Origin: Anaerolineae bacterium
GTDB taxonomy: Bacteria > Chloroflexota > Anaerolineae > Aggregatilineales > Phototrophicaceae
Assembly: GCA_019912965.1 (NCBI GenBank)
Contig: JAIOHM010000068.1
Coordinates: forward strand, 1 to 42,679
DNA length: 42,679 bases
Direction of reading: 5' to 3'
The position numbers and the translations under genes are program-made. Shown piece after piece: positions 15,526-23,280 of the stretch; the stretch's first letter is position 1; every line of letters begins with the position of its first letter. The notes below the pieces were generated by a model. It made no database searches. It was given only the letters and a program-made list of their open reading frames with translations, and was not told the origin of the DNA.

Positions 15526-15581
15526 TTGTATTGTATCCTCAATTGCCGCGCTACGCGACTGGGACGCTGGTACAATACAAT
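15526..15581. promoter_or_regulatory. Divergent promoter with 10-bp inverted repeat
   Basis: TTGTATTGTA (15526-15535) and TACAATACAA (15571-15580) form a perfect inverted repeat with a 35-base spacer. Each arm supplies TACAAT, a plausible -10 element, for the GAF gene (minus) and the nucleotidyltransferase gene (plus). No strong -35 was found, so a shared regulator binding the arms is also possible. Confidence 0.45.
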
Positions 15582-15614
15582 CATTCTAAATAGACCTGTA
15601 TGGAAGGAAATTCC

Positions 15615-16901
15615 ATGACTCCTGTACTCGTTATTCTGGCGGGCGGTGCATCGTCACGCATGTGGCCGTTGCGGGAAAAATCGCTGATGCGTTTTGGCAC
15701 AGAACCGCTGCTGCTCGGCCAACTACGGCGCTATCAGCAATTGGGATTCACCGAAGCAGTGATCGTTGGACACCCGGAAAATCAGGCTGACATAACCCAA
15801 CTGGTCAGCCAGATCGGCGGAATGCGGATTCAGGTGGTCGTCCAGCCAGAGCCAAAAGGCATGGGCGACGCCCTTTTACGCGCTGAACCTGCGTTGGCCG
15901 ATAACCTGCACACACCTATTTACATCAATCAAGTGCATGATGTGGTGGAAGAAACACTGCACCGGGATTTGTTGAACGCGCATCTGGTTGATCCGACAGC
16001 GACTTATCTGGCCGGATATGAAATGGCCGATTATTTCCCCGGCGGGTATCTGATTGTGGATGGCGCGGGACGCATCAGCGGGATGGTGGAAAAGCCGGGC
16101 GCGGCTAACCGTCCCAGCAATCTGGTGAACATCGTGGCACACATTCATGCGGACGCAAGGGTACTGTTCGAGGCTATACACGACGAGTACGCGAAACCTG
16201 ATCTCACAGATGACCATTATGAACGGGCAATGGACAGGTTAATGAAAACCCAGACCTACCGTGTCGTGCCTTACAAAGGACACTGGGGCGCATTGAAGTT
16301 CCCGTGGCAGATGCTGGATGTGATGAACTACTTTCTGGGACAGATCAAAGGGCAGCTAGTGGCTGAAACCGCTTATGTCGCCAAAACAGCCGTGCTGGTG
16401 GGCGATGTGTATATTGGGGAACGGGTGAAAATTTTCCCCGGCGCGGCGGTGGTTGGCCCAGCCTATATCGGCTCGGACACCATCGTTGGCAACAATTCGT
16501 TGGTTCGCAATTCGATGGTGCTGAACCACTGCGAAGTGGGCTTCACCACTGAAATCGCCCGCAGTTATGTTTCCGACAACTGCGCCATGCACGCCTGCCG
16601 GGTGCTGGATTCGGTGTTCGCGTCGGGCGTGAATTTCTCCGCTGGATGCACAACCGCTAATTTACGTATCGACCGGGGCGCGGTCAGCAGCGTGGTGAAG
16701 GGGCAAAAACTGGATACCGGGCGCGATAAACTGGGCGCGATTATCGGAGAAGGTGCTTTCATCGGTGTGGATGCGATGACCATGCCGGGTGTCAAGATCG
16801 GGGAACGTGCACAGATCGGTCCCGGCACTCATGTCCGCCACGATGTCAAGAATGGACAGCGGATCTATGTGAAGCAGGAGCTTGTGGTAAGTGATGAATG
16901 A
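15615..16901 (+). CDS. Sugar-1-phosphate nucleotidyltransferase with left-handed beta-helix
   Basis: The product of about 428 residues begins with the nucleotidyltransferase signature LVILAGGASSRMWPLREKSL (residues 4-23), then a Rossmann-like domain to about residue 240. A C-terminal left-handed beta-helix of hexapeptide repeats follows (about 250-420, for example VYIGERVKIFPGAAVVGPAYIG). The overall layout matches GDP-mannose pyrophosphorylase/GlmU-like enzymes. Its substrate is probably mannose-1-phosphate or glucose-1-phosphate because a phosphohexomutase gene follows. An ATG at 15600 is in frame, but the GGAAGGA ribosome binding site lies between it and the ATG at 15615, so the latter is chosen. 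The sugar specificity cannot be read from sequence alone. Confidence 0.88.
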   Translation: MTPVLVILAGGASSRMWPLREKSLMRFGTEPLLLGQLRRYQQLGFTEAVIVGHPENQADITQLVSQIGGMRIQVVVQPEPKGMGDALLRAEPALADNLHTPIYINQVHDVVEETLHRDLLNAHLVDPTATYLAGYEMADYFPGGYLIVDGAGRISGMVEKPGAANRPSNLVNIVAHIHADARVLFEAIHDEYAKPDLTDDHYERAMDRLMKTQTYRVVPYKGHWGALKFPWQMLDVMNYFLGQIKGQLVAETAYVAKTAVLVGDVYIGERVKIFPGAAVVGPAYIGSDTIVGNNSLVRNSMVLNHCEVGFTTEIARSYVSDNCAMHACRVLDSVFASGVNFSAGCTTANLRIDRGAVSSVVKGQKLDTGRDKLGAIIGEGAFIGVDAMTMPGVKIGERAQIGPGTHVRHDVKNGQRIYVKQELVVSDE

Positions 16902-16907
16902 GTTTAA

Positions 16908-16966
16908 GAACCAACCACTATAAACCAATAACCGATCACTAAAAACCGACGACTGATGACGCACTG
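16908..16966 (+). repeat. Intergenic heptad-repeat patch
   Basis: Units such as AACCAAC, CACTATA, AACCAAT, AACCGAT, CACTAAA, AACCGAC and GACTGAT step by 7 bp. They end just before AGGGGGAAC, the ribosome binding site of the mutase gene. The same order, heptads and then AGGGGGAAC, occurs before the MFS gene at 24914-24965. Confidence 0.7.
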
Positions 16967-16980
16967 TAGGGGGAACGACG

Positions 16981-18366
16981 ATGAAAGACATCAATCCGGG
17001 CATTTTTAAAAAGTATGATATTCGCGGCAAGGCCGAGGGCGAAAACGCGGTCATCACCAAAAAGGTTGCCCGCTTGGTCGGTCGAGCGTTTGGGACGTAT
17101 GCCCAGCGGGTAGACGAGAAAAAAGTGGTGGTAGTCGGGCGGGATAACCGGACTTCTTCTTACGATCTTTCGGCTGCGGCGATAGAAGGTGTAAGCGCCA
17201 GCGGATGCCGGGTGATTGATATTGATCTGGTTTCGACGCCTGTACTATATTGGAACGCTATTCATCATAATGCTGCTGGGTTGATGATTACGGGCAGCCA
17301 CCTCGCGCCTGATCAAAACGGTTTCAAATTGAGCATCGGCGGGCGCAGTTTGTACGGCGAACAGCTGGGCATCATCCGCATCATCATCGAACGCGATCAA
17401 TTCGCGGTTGGGGACGGCGCGGTTGAGGTTGACCAATCCGGCGCTTACAGCAAATATGTGGGCGATCTGGCGGGGCGCATCAAAATGGAGAGACCGCTGA
17501 AAGTGGTGATTGATGCCGGAAACGGGACGGGCGGATTGTTCGCGCCGACTCTGTTCAAACGCTGGGGGCATGAGGTGGTGGAATGCCTGTTTTGCCAACC
17601 AGACGGCACCTTCCCGAATCATCATCCCGACCCACAGGATGCGGCTAACCTGCGCGCGTTGAGCGAAAAAGTGCGCGAACTGGGTGCGGATGTGGGTATC
17701 GCCTTCGATGGGGATGCCGACCGGATGGGCGTGGTCGATGAACAGGGACAGCCGATTGTAGCTGACCGGGTGCTGGCGCTGCTGGCGCGGGATATGTTGA
17801 AGCGCAAACCGGGAGCGGCGGTGGTGGCGGATGTGTTGAGCAGTCAGGTGCTTTTCGACGAGGTGGCGAAGGCAGGCGGGCAGCCTGTGATGTGGATCAG
17901 CGGGCATTCGCTGATTAAAGCCAAGATGGCGGAAATCGGCGCACCATTGGGCGGGGAAATGAGTGGGCATATCTTCCTCGGTGAAGATTATTTCGGCTTT
18001 GACGATGGCTACTTCGCGGCAGGACGTTTGCTACAACTTTTAGCAGGGAGCAGCGAACCCCTTTCCAAGCTGAACGCCAGCATTCCAACGCTGTTCAGCA
18101 CGCCGGAATATCGCCCGCACTGCCCGGACGAAGCCAAAGAAACCGTGATTGCCGGGGTAAAAGCAGCGCTGGCAGGCAAAGGCGAGATTGTGGATGTGGA
18201 CGGAATCCGCATCAAATTCGCGAATGGGTGGGGTTTACTCCGCGCCAGCAATACCGAGCCGGTTCTCAGCTTACGTTTTGAAGGCAGTACCGAAGCCGAC
18301 GCAACTGCTTACCGGGACATGTTCTTCGAGGCACTGAAAGCATTCCCGCAGGTGGAATTCAAGTAA
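16981..18366 (+). CDS. Phosphomannomutase/phosphoglucomutase family enzyme
   Basis: This enzyme moves phosphate between the 6 and 1 positions of a hexose. The 461-residue product has the four-domain alpha-phosphohexomutase layout. The phosphoserine loop is ITGSHLAPDQNGFK (Ser106; the family usually has TASHNP, so the loop is unusual). The metal loop is FDGDADR near residues 243-249, the sugar-binding loop is GEMSGH and the phosphate-binding loop is RASNTEP. AGGGGGAAC lies before the ATG. Together with the upstream nucleotidyltransferase it probably makes an activated sugar such as GDP-mannose for the glycosyltransferases further on. Mannose versus glucose is not decided by what I can see. Confidence 0.92.
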   Translation: MKDINPGIFKKYDIRGKAEGENAVITKKVARLVGRAFGTYAQRVDEKKVVVVGRDNRTSSYDLSAAAIEGVSASGCRVIDIDLVSTPVLYWNAIHHNAAGLMITGSHLAPDQNGFKLSIGGRSLYGEQLGIIRIIIERDQFAVGDGAVEVDQSGAYSKYVGDLAGRIKMERPLKVVIDAGNGTGGLFAPTLFKRWGHEVVECLFCQPDGTFPNHHPDPQDAANLRALSEKVRELGADVGIAFDGDADRMGVVDEQGQPIVADRVLALLARDMLKRKPGAAVVADVLSSQVLFDEVAKAGGQPVMWISGHSLIKAKMAEIGAPLGGEMSGHIFLGEDYFGFDDGYFAAGRLLQLLAGSSEPLSKLNASIPTLFSTPEYRPHCPDEAKETVIAGVKAALAGKGEIVDVDGIRIKFANGWGLLRASNTEPVLSLRFEGSTEADATAYRDMFFEALKAFPQVEFK

Positions 18367-18391
18367 CTCAACGTCCTTCTAATTGGAAATA

Positions 18392-18420
18392 TTGAGGAGG
18401 CATGATGATTGCCTCCTCAA
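18392..18420. terminator. Bidirectional hairpin terminator
   Basis: TTGAGGAGGCA (18392-18402) and TGCCTCCTCAA (18410-18420) form a perfect 11-bp stem with a 7-base loop. It sits between the convergent mutase gene (stop at 18366) and the gene whose stop is at 18424, so it can serve both. Confidence 0.8.
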
Positions 18421-18423
18421 AGT

Positions 18424-19344
18424 TTATGCTGGGCGGAAGTAGACACGGTAGGATGTGATAGCTTGCTCACCTGTATCAGTCGTGCAGGGCGAAGCGACTA
18501 ACGGCTGTGTCGGGTCGGATTGTCCCGGCATTTCCACCGTGTAGCTCCGGTCGGCTTCCATCTCAAAATCAGCATATTCCAGACCGCGTTCCGGCTTCAG
18601 TCCGGTCACGAATTGGCTGCTGCCATCCGCCCAACGGACGCGGATTTGTTCGCCGGGAATGGGCTGACCGTTGAAATCCTGCACCCGCACTTCAATCAAA
18701 CCGGAAAGTTCGGTGTCGCAGTAGGTGCTGTTGACCGAGCCGACATAACTGCTGCGCGCGACAGCCGTTGGGATGATGACGCTGGGAGGAGTGGGTGACG
18801 GACGCTGCTGGCCTTCTGGCGTGGGTGTTTTGGTGGCGGGTGGCGCTTGGGTAGGTGTTGCAGCTTGAATCGTCACCACCGGATTATTCCCCTGAACGAT
18901 CTGCACCAGATTATCGGCACAGCCTGTACGCCCCTGTAATTGATAAAAGACCATCATGCTCTGGACAGCGCGCAGGCCGCTGCTGGTTTCCACATAATTG
19001 CTGCTGGCGAGTCTACAGGCCACATCGGCTACTTCCTGAATCGGGTCGCCGCGCAGTTGACCGGGTGGATTCAGTTCCAGCAAACGGCTGACTGCACGGT
19101 TCAGATCGCCATCGTAAGCATAGCCGAGGGTGATGGCTACCATGTAATTGGCACGATCCTGAGCGTTGAGCTGCCAGGGGTCAGTATCGAATTCCACGCG
19201 CGGATCAGCCACCCATGCCCACGCTAAACCGCCCGCGATGCCGACGACCAGACCGAAGATAATCCCAAACCACGAAAACGGACGGCGCGGACGACGATAT
19301 TTGCTGCGTGCATCTGGGGCTTGATTGCCACTCGAATCGTACAT
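18424..19344 (-). CDS. Membrane-anchored protein, unknown function
   Basis: The 306-residue product has a short cytoplasmic basic N-terminus, one membrane helix (about residues 22-46), a helical domain (about 50-155) and a Pro/Thr-rich spacer (about 165-195). A C-terminal beta-rich domain with Cys pairs (about 200-306) completes it. The helical part (ANYMVAITLGYAYDGDLNRAVSRLLEL) matches that of the gene just upstream (DFTVMIAAGYLKDGDLGGAVDRLRIL), so the two are tandem paralogues, two bases apart. The bulk should lie outside the membrane. I do not recognise a family with a known function; a cell-surface role is inferred from topology. Confidence 0.82.
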   Translation of the reverse strand: MYDSSGNQAPDARSKYRRPRRPFSWFGIIFGLVVGIAGGLAWAWVADPRVEFDTDPWQLNAQDRANYMVAITLGYAYDGDLNRAVSRLLELNPPGQLRGDPIQEVADVACRLASSNYVETSSGLRAVQSMMVFYQLQGRTGCADNLVQIVQGNNPVVTIQAATPTQAPPATKTPTPEGQQRPSPTPPSVIIPTAVARSSYVGSVNSTYCDTELSGLIEVRVQDFNGQPIPGEQIRVRWADGSSQFVTGLKPERGLEYADFEMEADRSYTVEMPGQSDPTQPLVASPCTTDTGEQAITSYRVYFRPA

Positions 19345-19346
19345 AT

Positions 19347-19712
19347 TTACGAACCAACCTGACGATAGGGCTGCATAATGGGGGTCAGGCGGCCTAAACC
19401 TTCGGCCAGCGCAACCAGATAGCCAATATCCCGCGCATCCCGCGAATTGCTGATATAGCGTTCGGTGACTTCCTGCACAAAAGCCGGAATGTTCGGAATG
19501 CCCAGAATACGCAGGCGATCAACCGCCCCGCCGAGGTCGCCATCTTTCAAATATCCGGCGGCGATCATCACTGTGAAATCGTCTTTATAGGATTGTCCCA
19601 GACTGGCAGCGGGACTATCCAGAAATTCGACCGGGAACTGTACCCATCCCAGATAGAGGCCGACCAGTGCGCCAACAACCAGACCGACCAACAGCGAAAG
19701 GAGAAAACGCAT
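19347..19712 (-). CDS. Small membrane-anchored helical protein, unknown function
   Basis: With the start at the ATG at 19712 (AAGGA seven bases upstream) the product has about 121 residues. It has one N-terminal membrane helix (MRFLLSLLVGLVVGALVGLYL) and an extracytoplasmic helical domain related to the middle of its downstream neighbour. A longer reading frame begins at 19832, but its first 40 residues are basic and lack a ribosome binding site, so I discarded them. The pair is probably co-transcribed, with the small protein perhaps a partner lacking the C-terminal beta domain. Its function is unknown. Confidence 0.8.
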   Translation of the reverse strand: MRFLLSLLVGLVVGALVGLYLGWVQFPVEFLDSPAASLGQSYKDDFTVMIAAGYLKDGDLGGAVDRLRILGIPNIPAFVQEVTERYISNSRDARDIGYLVALAEGLGRLTPIMQPYRQVGS

Positions 19713-19900
19713 CCTTCCGTCCTTCTCAATGTACTTGATGCTAGAGTTCCTATTATGCGCCGCTTCGCCCGAAAGGAAAAGGCGTATCCTGATGGCTGGA
19801 TGCCGCCTACCCAACGTTCTCCAAACGCTCAATTTTTCTTAACGCGAAAATGTTATAGCATAGAAAGGATTGTTTTATTCCTCAATACAGGTAGTCATTG

Positions 19901-21607
19901 ATGAAACGCGCCGTATTCACCCTGCTTACACTGCTGCTCACCAGCCTTGCACCGCTGCACGCTCAAACATCCACACCACAGCCCTACACCCGTTCGCCGC
20001 GCTTGGGCATTACCCAGATCAGCATCGCGGAAGAACCCACCAGTGACGAACGCTACGCCAGCGCATTGGAACTCGGTGCAGGCTGGAATCGCTGGCCGCT
20101 GTACTGGGATCGCGTTGAGGCTGAGTCCGGCAGTTACACATGGGATGCTTACGACCGTCTGGTGGCGGGTGATCTGAAACAGGGTCTGCACATTAATGCA
20201 ATTTTGCTGGGGCGACCCGCTTTTTATGCTGATGGTACAAGCATAGCAGGTTTGGATGAGCCGATTTTTGCCGACGGTACAGATACCCCCGGCGACGATA
20301 AAAGCCTCAATCCCGATAATTTCTGGGCGAACTTTGTTTATGCAACCATTTCGCGCTACATGCCGGATGGTGAACTGGCACAGGAAAATGATTGGCCGTT
20401 GGGTTGGGGCATTTCGGTGTGGGAAATCTGGAATGAGCCGGATTACGCACCCTTCTGGAGCGCCAGTGTAACCGATTATGCCCGACTGCTAAAGGTGGCG
20501 TATCTGGTCGCTAAACAGGCCGATCCTCACACGCAAATTATGTTCGGTGGGTTGCTGTATCCAACACAGGATAATTGGCTGGCGCGGGTGCTGGCAATTT
20601 ATCAGGATGATCCATTTGCCGATGATCATAACTGGTACATGGATATGGTCGCGGTGCATAACTACAGCTATCCCTGGCGCAGCGCATGGCTGACCCTGTA
20701 TGTTCAGCAAACCCTGAGTGCTTATGATCTGGAGCGTCCAGTGTGGCTGAACGAAAGCGGCGCGCCTGTATGGGACGATTATCCCGGCCCAACGTGGGCG
20801 GCGGAACTGCCCGACCGTCAACTGCGAGCGACTAACCAGCAGTTGGCTTATTTTTTCATCCAAAGCACAGCTTATGCGTGGGCACAGGGCGCGGATAAGG
20901 TGTTTTATCACCAGTTGTACGATGACTGCGGCAACCAGCCCGCCGGAACGGATTTCCCGCCCAGTGATGGCGAAATTTGCAAACCGGGTGATATCTGCTT
21001 TGGCGATGCCTTCGGTTTGTATCGCAACCAGAGCAGTGCGTTATGCTTCGCTCAGCATCCCGAACCCGGCACAGCCCGCCCTGTCGCGGATGCTTTCCGC
21101 CTGATGGCTGATTTGTTCGGGACAGGTACGCTGGAAAATCCCACAACTGCCGAAATTAACGAACTGGCTGTGGTGATTTCGTTTGAGAAGCCGGATGAAA
21201 ATCAGCGTTTATATGTCGTGTGGAGTCGGGTGCTTTCTGATGTACGGCTGAAACTGCCCGCTGGCGGCGAGTCAGCGATTTTACACACACTCGATGGGGC
21301 AGAAACCATCACACCGGATGCGAAAGGCATTTATACACTGGAACTCAGCGGCGCGGAATGTGATTATTTTCCGTTCACCCGCCCGCAGGATGTATCCGGT
21401 ATTGGGGGCGAACCGCTGATTCTGGTCGCCCCGCTGGATGCCTCGGCGGATGCTCAGGTGATTGTCGAACGGTTGGAGCCAAATTTGCCACGCCGCTGTT
21501 CGTTTTATCCCGGCATGGCACAACCGCCCGCACCGCCTACCCTGACGCCGCAGCCAACCGCGACAGCGACTCCAGAAGCAACTGAGACGCCCGTCCCCGG
21601 TGGCTGA
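19901..21607 (+). CDS. Secreted clan GH-A glycoside hydrolase-like protein
   Basis: The 568-residue product has a signal peptide (residues 1-21) and a TIM-barrel glycosidase domain. The acid/base Glu is probably Glu179 in WEIWNEPD, and the nucleophile is probably Glu285 in VWLNESGAP. This Asn-Glu plus later Glu layout is that of clan GH-A (GH5/GH39-like). An early strand, GWNRWPLYWDRVE, fits the barrel start. The C-terminus ends in a Pro/Thr-rich tail (PTATATPEATETP) with no anchor. The substrate is not deducible. The tail overlaps the convergent rdgB gene by 71 bases. The start is ATG at 19901; a TTG just before it is ignored. Confidence 0.85.
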   Translation: MKRAVFTLLTLLLTSLAPLHAQTSTPQPYTRSPRLGITQISIAEEPTSDERYASALELGAGWNRWPLYWDRVEAESGSYTWDAYDRLVAGDLKQGLHINAILLGRPAFYADGTSIAGLDEPIFADGTDTPGDDKSLNPDNFWANFVYATISRYMPDGELAQENDWPLGWGISVWEIWNEPDYAPFWSASVTDYARLLKVAYLVAKQADPHTQIMFGGLLYPTQDNWLARVLAIYQDDPFADDHNWYMDMVAVHNYSYPWRSAWLTLYVQQTLSAYDLERPVWLNESGAPVWDDYPGPTWAAELPDRQLRATNQQLAYFFIQSTAYAWAQGADKVFYHQLYDDCGNQPAGTDFPPSDGEICKPGDICFGDAFGLYRNQSSALCFAQHPEPGTARPVADAFRLMADLFGTGTLENPTTAEINELAVVISFEKPDENQRLYVVWSRVLSDVRLKLPAGGESAILHTLDGAETITPDAKGIYTLELSGAECDYFPFTRPQDVSGIGGEPLILVAPLDASADAQVIVERLEPNLPRRCSFYPGMAQPPAPPTLTPQPTATATPEATETPVPGG

Positions 21608-22148
21608 TGCGATTTTTTTCCTCCGGCGGCAGGCTGCTGAAAGTACGGTCATAACCTTCAGGGATAAAAACTGGATCGTAGCCAAAGCCGCCGCCGCTGG
21701 TATCTTCCGCTTGGGCGATGCGCCCCGGACAGATACCCCGTACCGTAATCAGTTCGTCGGTTCGCGGATCGGCTAAAGCGATCACACAGATGAAACGGGC
21801 GGCGCGCTGTTCATCCGGCACGTCTACCAGTTGGCTCAATACTTTTTGACGCCGGTCAGCCATCGTCAGATGCGAACCGCCATAACGCGCCGGATAGATG
21901 CCGGGTTCGCCACCCAATGCGTCGATTTCCAATCCGGTGTCATCCGCCAGAGTCACCAAACCGCTGGCTTTGGAATACGCCCGGACTTTGAGTTCAGCGT
22001 TGCCTTCCAGTGTGCCTGCATCTTCCGCTACATCCATATCCCCTAAACCGACATCCTTGAGGCCTAACAGATGTACTGGCAAACTGCCTAGCATCATCTG
22101 GAATTCTTCTAGCTTCCCTTTGTTACTGGTTCCAATCAGCAAATCCAT
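21537..22148 (-). CDS. rdgB: XTP/dITP diphosphatase (RdgB/HAM1)
   Basis: This house-cleaning enzyme hydrolyses non-canonical purine triphosphates such as XTP and dITP to monophosphates. The 203-residue product has all family motifs: TSNKGKLEEF at the N-terminus, LADDTGLEIDALGG, PGIYPARYGG, GGGFGYDPVF and SHRGRA near the C-terminus. Length is normal for the family. GGAG lies nine bases before the ATG, and the stop of the kinase-like gene is two bases upstream, so they form an operon. The last 21 codons lie antisense to the glycosidase tail. Confidence 0.95.
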   Translation of the reverse strand: MDLLIGTSNKGKLEEFQMMLGSLPVHLLGLKDVGLGDMDVAEDAGTLEGNAELKVRAYSKASGLVTLADDTGLEIDALGGEPGIYPARYGGSHLTMADRRQKVLSQLVDVPDEQRAARFICVIALADPRTDELITVRGICPGRIAQAEDTSGGGFGYDPVFIPEGYDRTFSSLPPEEKNRISHRGRASQLLLESLSRLAAASG

Positions 22149-22150
22149 GT

Positions 22151-23257
22151 TTATGTGTCTCCGTTCACAATTGTTATAACTGCTGCGCTCAATTCGTCAG
22201 CCGTTTTATCTTTGGTGTAGATGACCTGTTTCTTGATCGCCTCGTAGGAAGGATGAGTTACGAGCAACCGCTGAAGTTTCCTTTCGCTGGCGACATCAGC
22301 CTCAAAACGCTGCTTGAGGATTTGAATCGACTCAGCTTTATCCAGCGCAGGCAAAATCAACACTACATTTGGATAATCTGCCAATGCCTTCGCTACCCGG
22401 TTGAAGTTGGCTTCGTCATCATATACCGAATGACCGCCGCCGAAATCAATCACACAGTTCCGATTATCTTGTAACGCGCGCTCAACAATATGGGCCTCAT
22501 ACGGACGACGGTAGCGCAGCCATCCAAAAATGCCGCCTTCCTGATGGGCTTTTCGGGCACTCGCCAGATCAAAATCCGTTTCAGGAAGATATTGACCACC
22601 TAAATTATCCAGCGATACCTGTGGCAAATGCAGCACATCAGCCAGCAAACGCCCTAAAGTCGTTTTGCCTGTGAGCTTTGGGCCAATCAGAATGATGTCA
22701 GATTTTGCCCCATCCTGCCGCAAAGCCAGGATTTCATCACGCATCTGCTCCTCGGTTTTGCCTTTGGTGTAAACAATGTGCTTCGCCAGCCGTTCATTAG
22801 ATGGATTGTTGACCCAATAGGCGTTGACCTCACTCCAATCCGGGAAATTGACCAGATCAGCATCCAGCAAAAGCGCGTTTTCGTTTACATCCGGCGAAGG
22901 TGTGAGCAGAATCACATGCGTGATATTATCCAGCAGTGCTTTCGTCTCGTGAAGTAAATCGGCTTCTTCCTGAACCACATAATTGGACGGCAGCACGATC
23001 AGACTGCGTTCGGCTCTGTTGAGCATGATTCCCACCACGTGGACGCGTAACGGCATATGCAGACGATAACTGGCGTATGCGCCGCCTTCTGCCCACGCTT
23101 TAATGTCGGCTGTCGAGTTGTAACCGAACTGTTCCCATTCAGCATCCGTAAAACCATCAGGTGAATGCAGTGGTAAGCCGAGTAGTTTGGCTGTCTGTTC
23201 ACCAATTGCCATCAGGGGGACACCCGGCGGGCCAACCAGCACAATATGATCGGGCAT
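22151..23257 (-). CDS. Tandem shikimate-kinase-like P-loop protein, first half degenerate
   Basis: The 368-residue product contains two related halves. The second (about residues 185-368) has a proper P-loop, IGPKLTGKTTLG (about 191-202), and kinase-like surroundings as in shikimate kinases. The first half starts with VLVGPPGVPLMAIG, a P-loop-like turn that has lost the Lys-Thr/Ser. The halves end in clearly similar strings, KHIVYTKGKTEEQMRDEI and KQVIYTKDKTADELSAAV, which shows an internal duplication. The frame stays open upstream to 23767, but AAGGAGA stands eight bases before the ATG at 23257, and the upstream part lies inside another gene. The substrate is unknown; shikimate itself is not assured. 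Confidence 0.82.
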   Translation of the reverse strand: MPDHIVLVGPPGVPLMAIGEQTAKLLGLPLHSPDGFTDAEWEQFGYNSTADIKAWAEGGAYASYRLHMPLRVHVVGIMLNRAERSLIVLPSNYVVQEEADLLHETKALLDNITHVILLTPSPDVNENALLLDADLVNFPDWSEVNAYWVNNPSNERLAKHIVYTKGKTEEQMRDEILALRQDGAKSDIILIGPKLTGKTTLGRLLADVLHLPQVSLDNLGGQYLPETDFDLASARKAHQEGGIFGWLRYRRPYEAHIVERALQDNRNCVIDFGGGHSVYDDEANFNRVAKALADYPNVVLILPALDKAESIQILKQRFEADVASERKLQRLLVTHPSYEAIKKQVIYTKDKTADELSAAVITIVNGDT

Positions 23258-23280
23258 CGAAGGAATCTCCTTGTGAAGTT

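Noticed and set aside
17245..17970. Minus-strand open frame of 241 codons
   Set aside because: It is antisense to the phosphohexomutase gene, which has all catalytic loops.
19347..19832. Longer start for the small membrane protein at 19832
   Set aside because: The extra 40 residues are basic and come before a signal-anchor that has its own good ribosome binding site at 19712.
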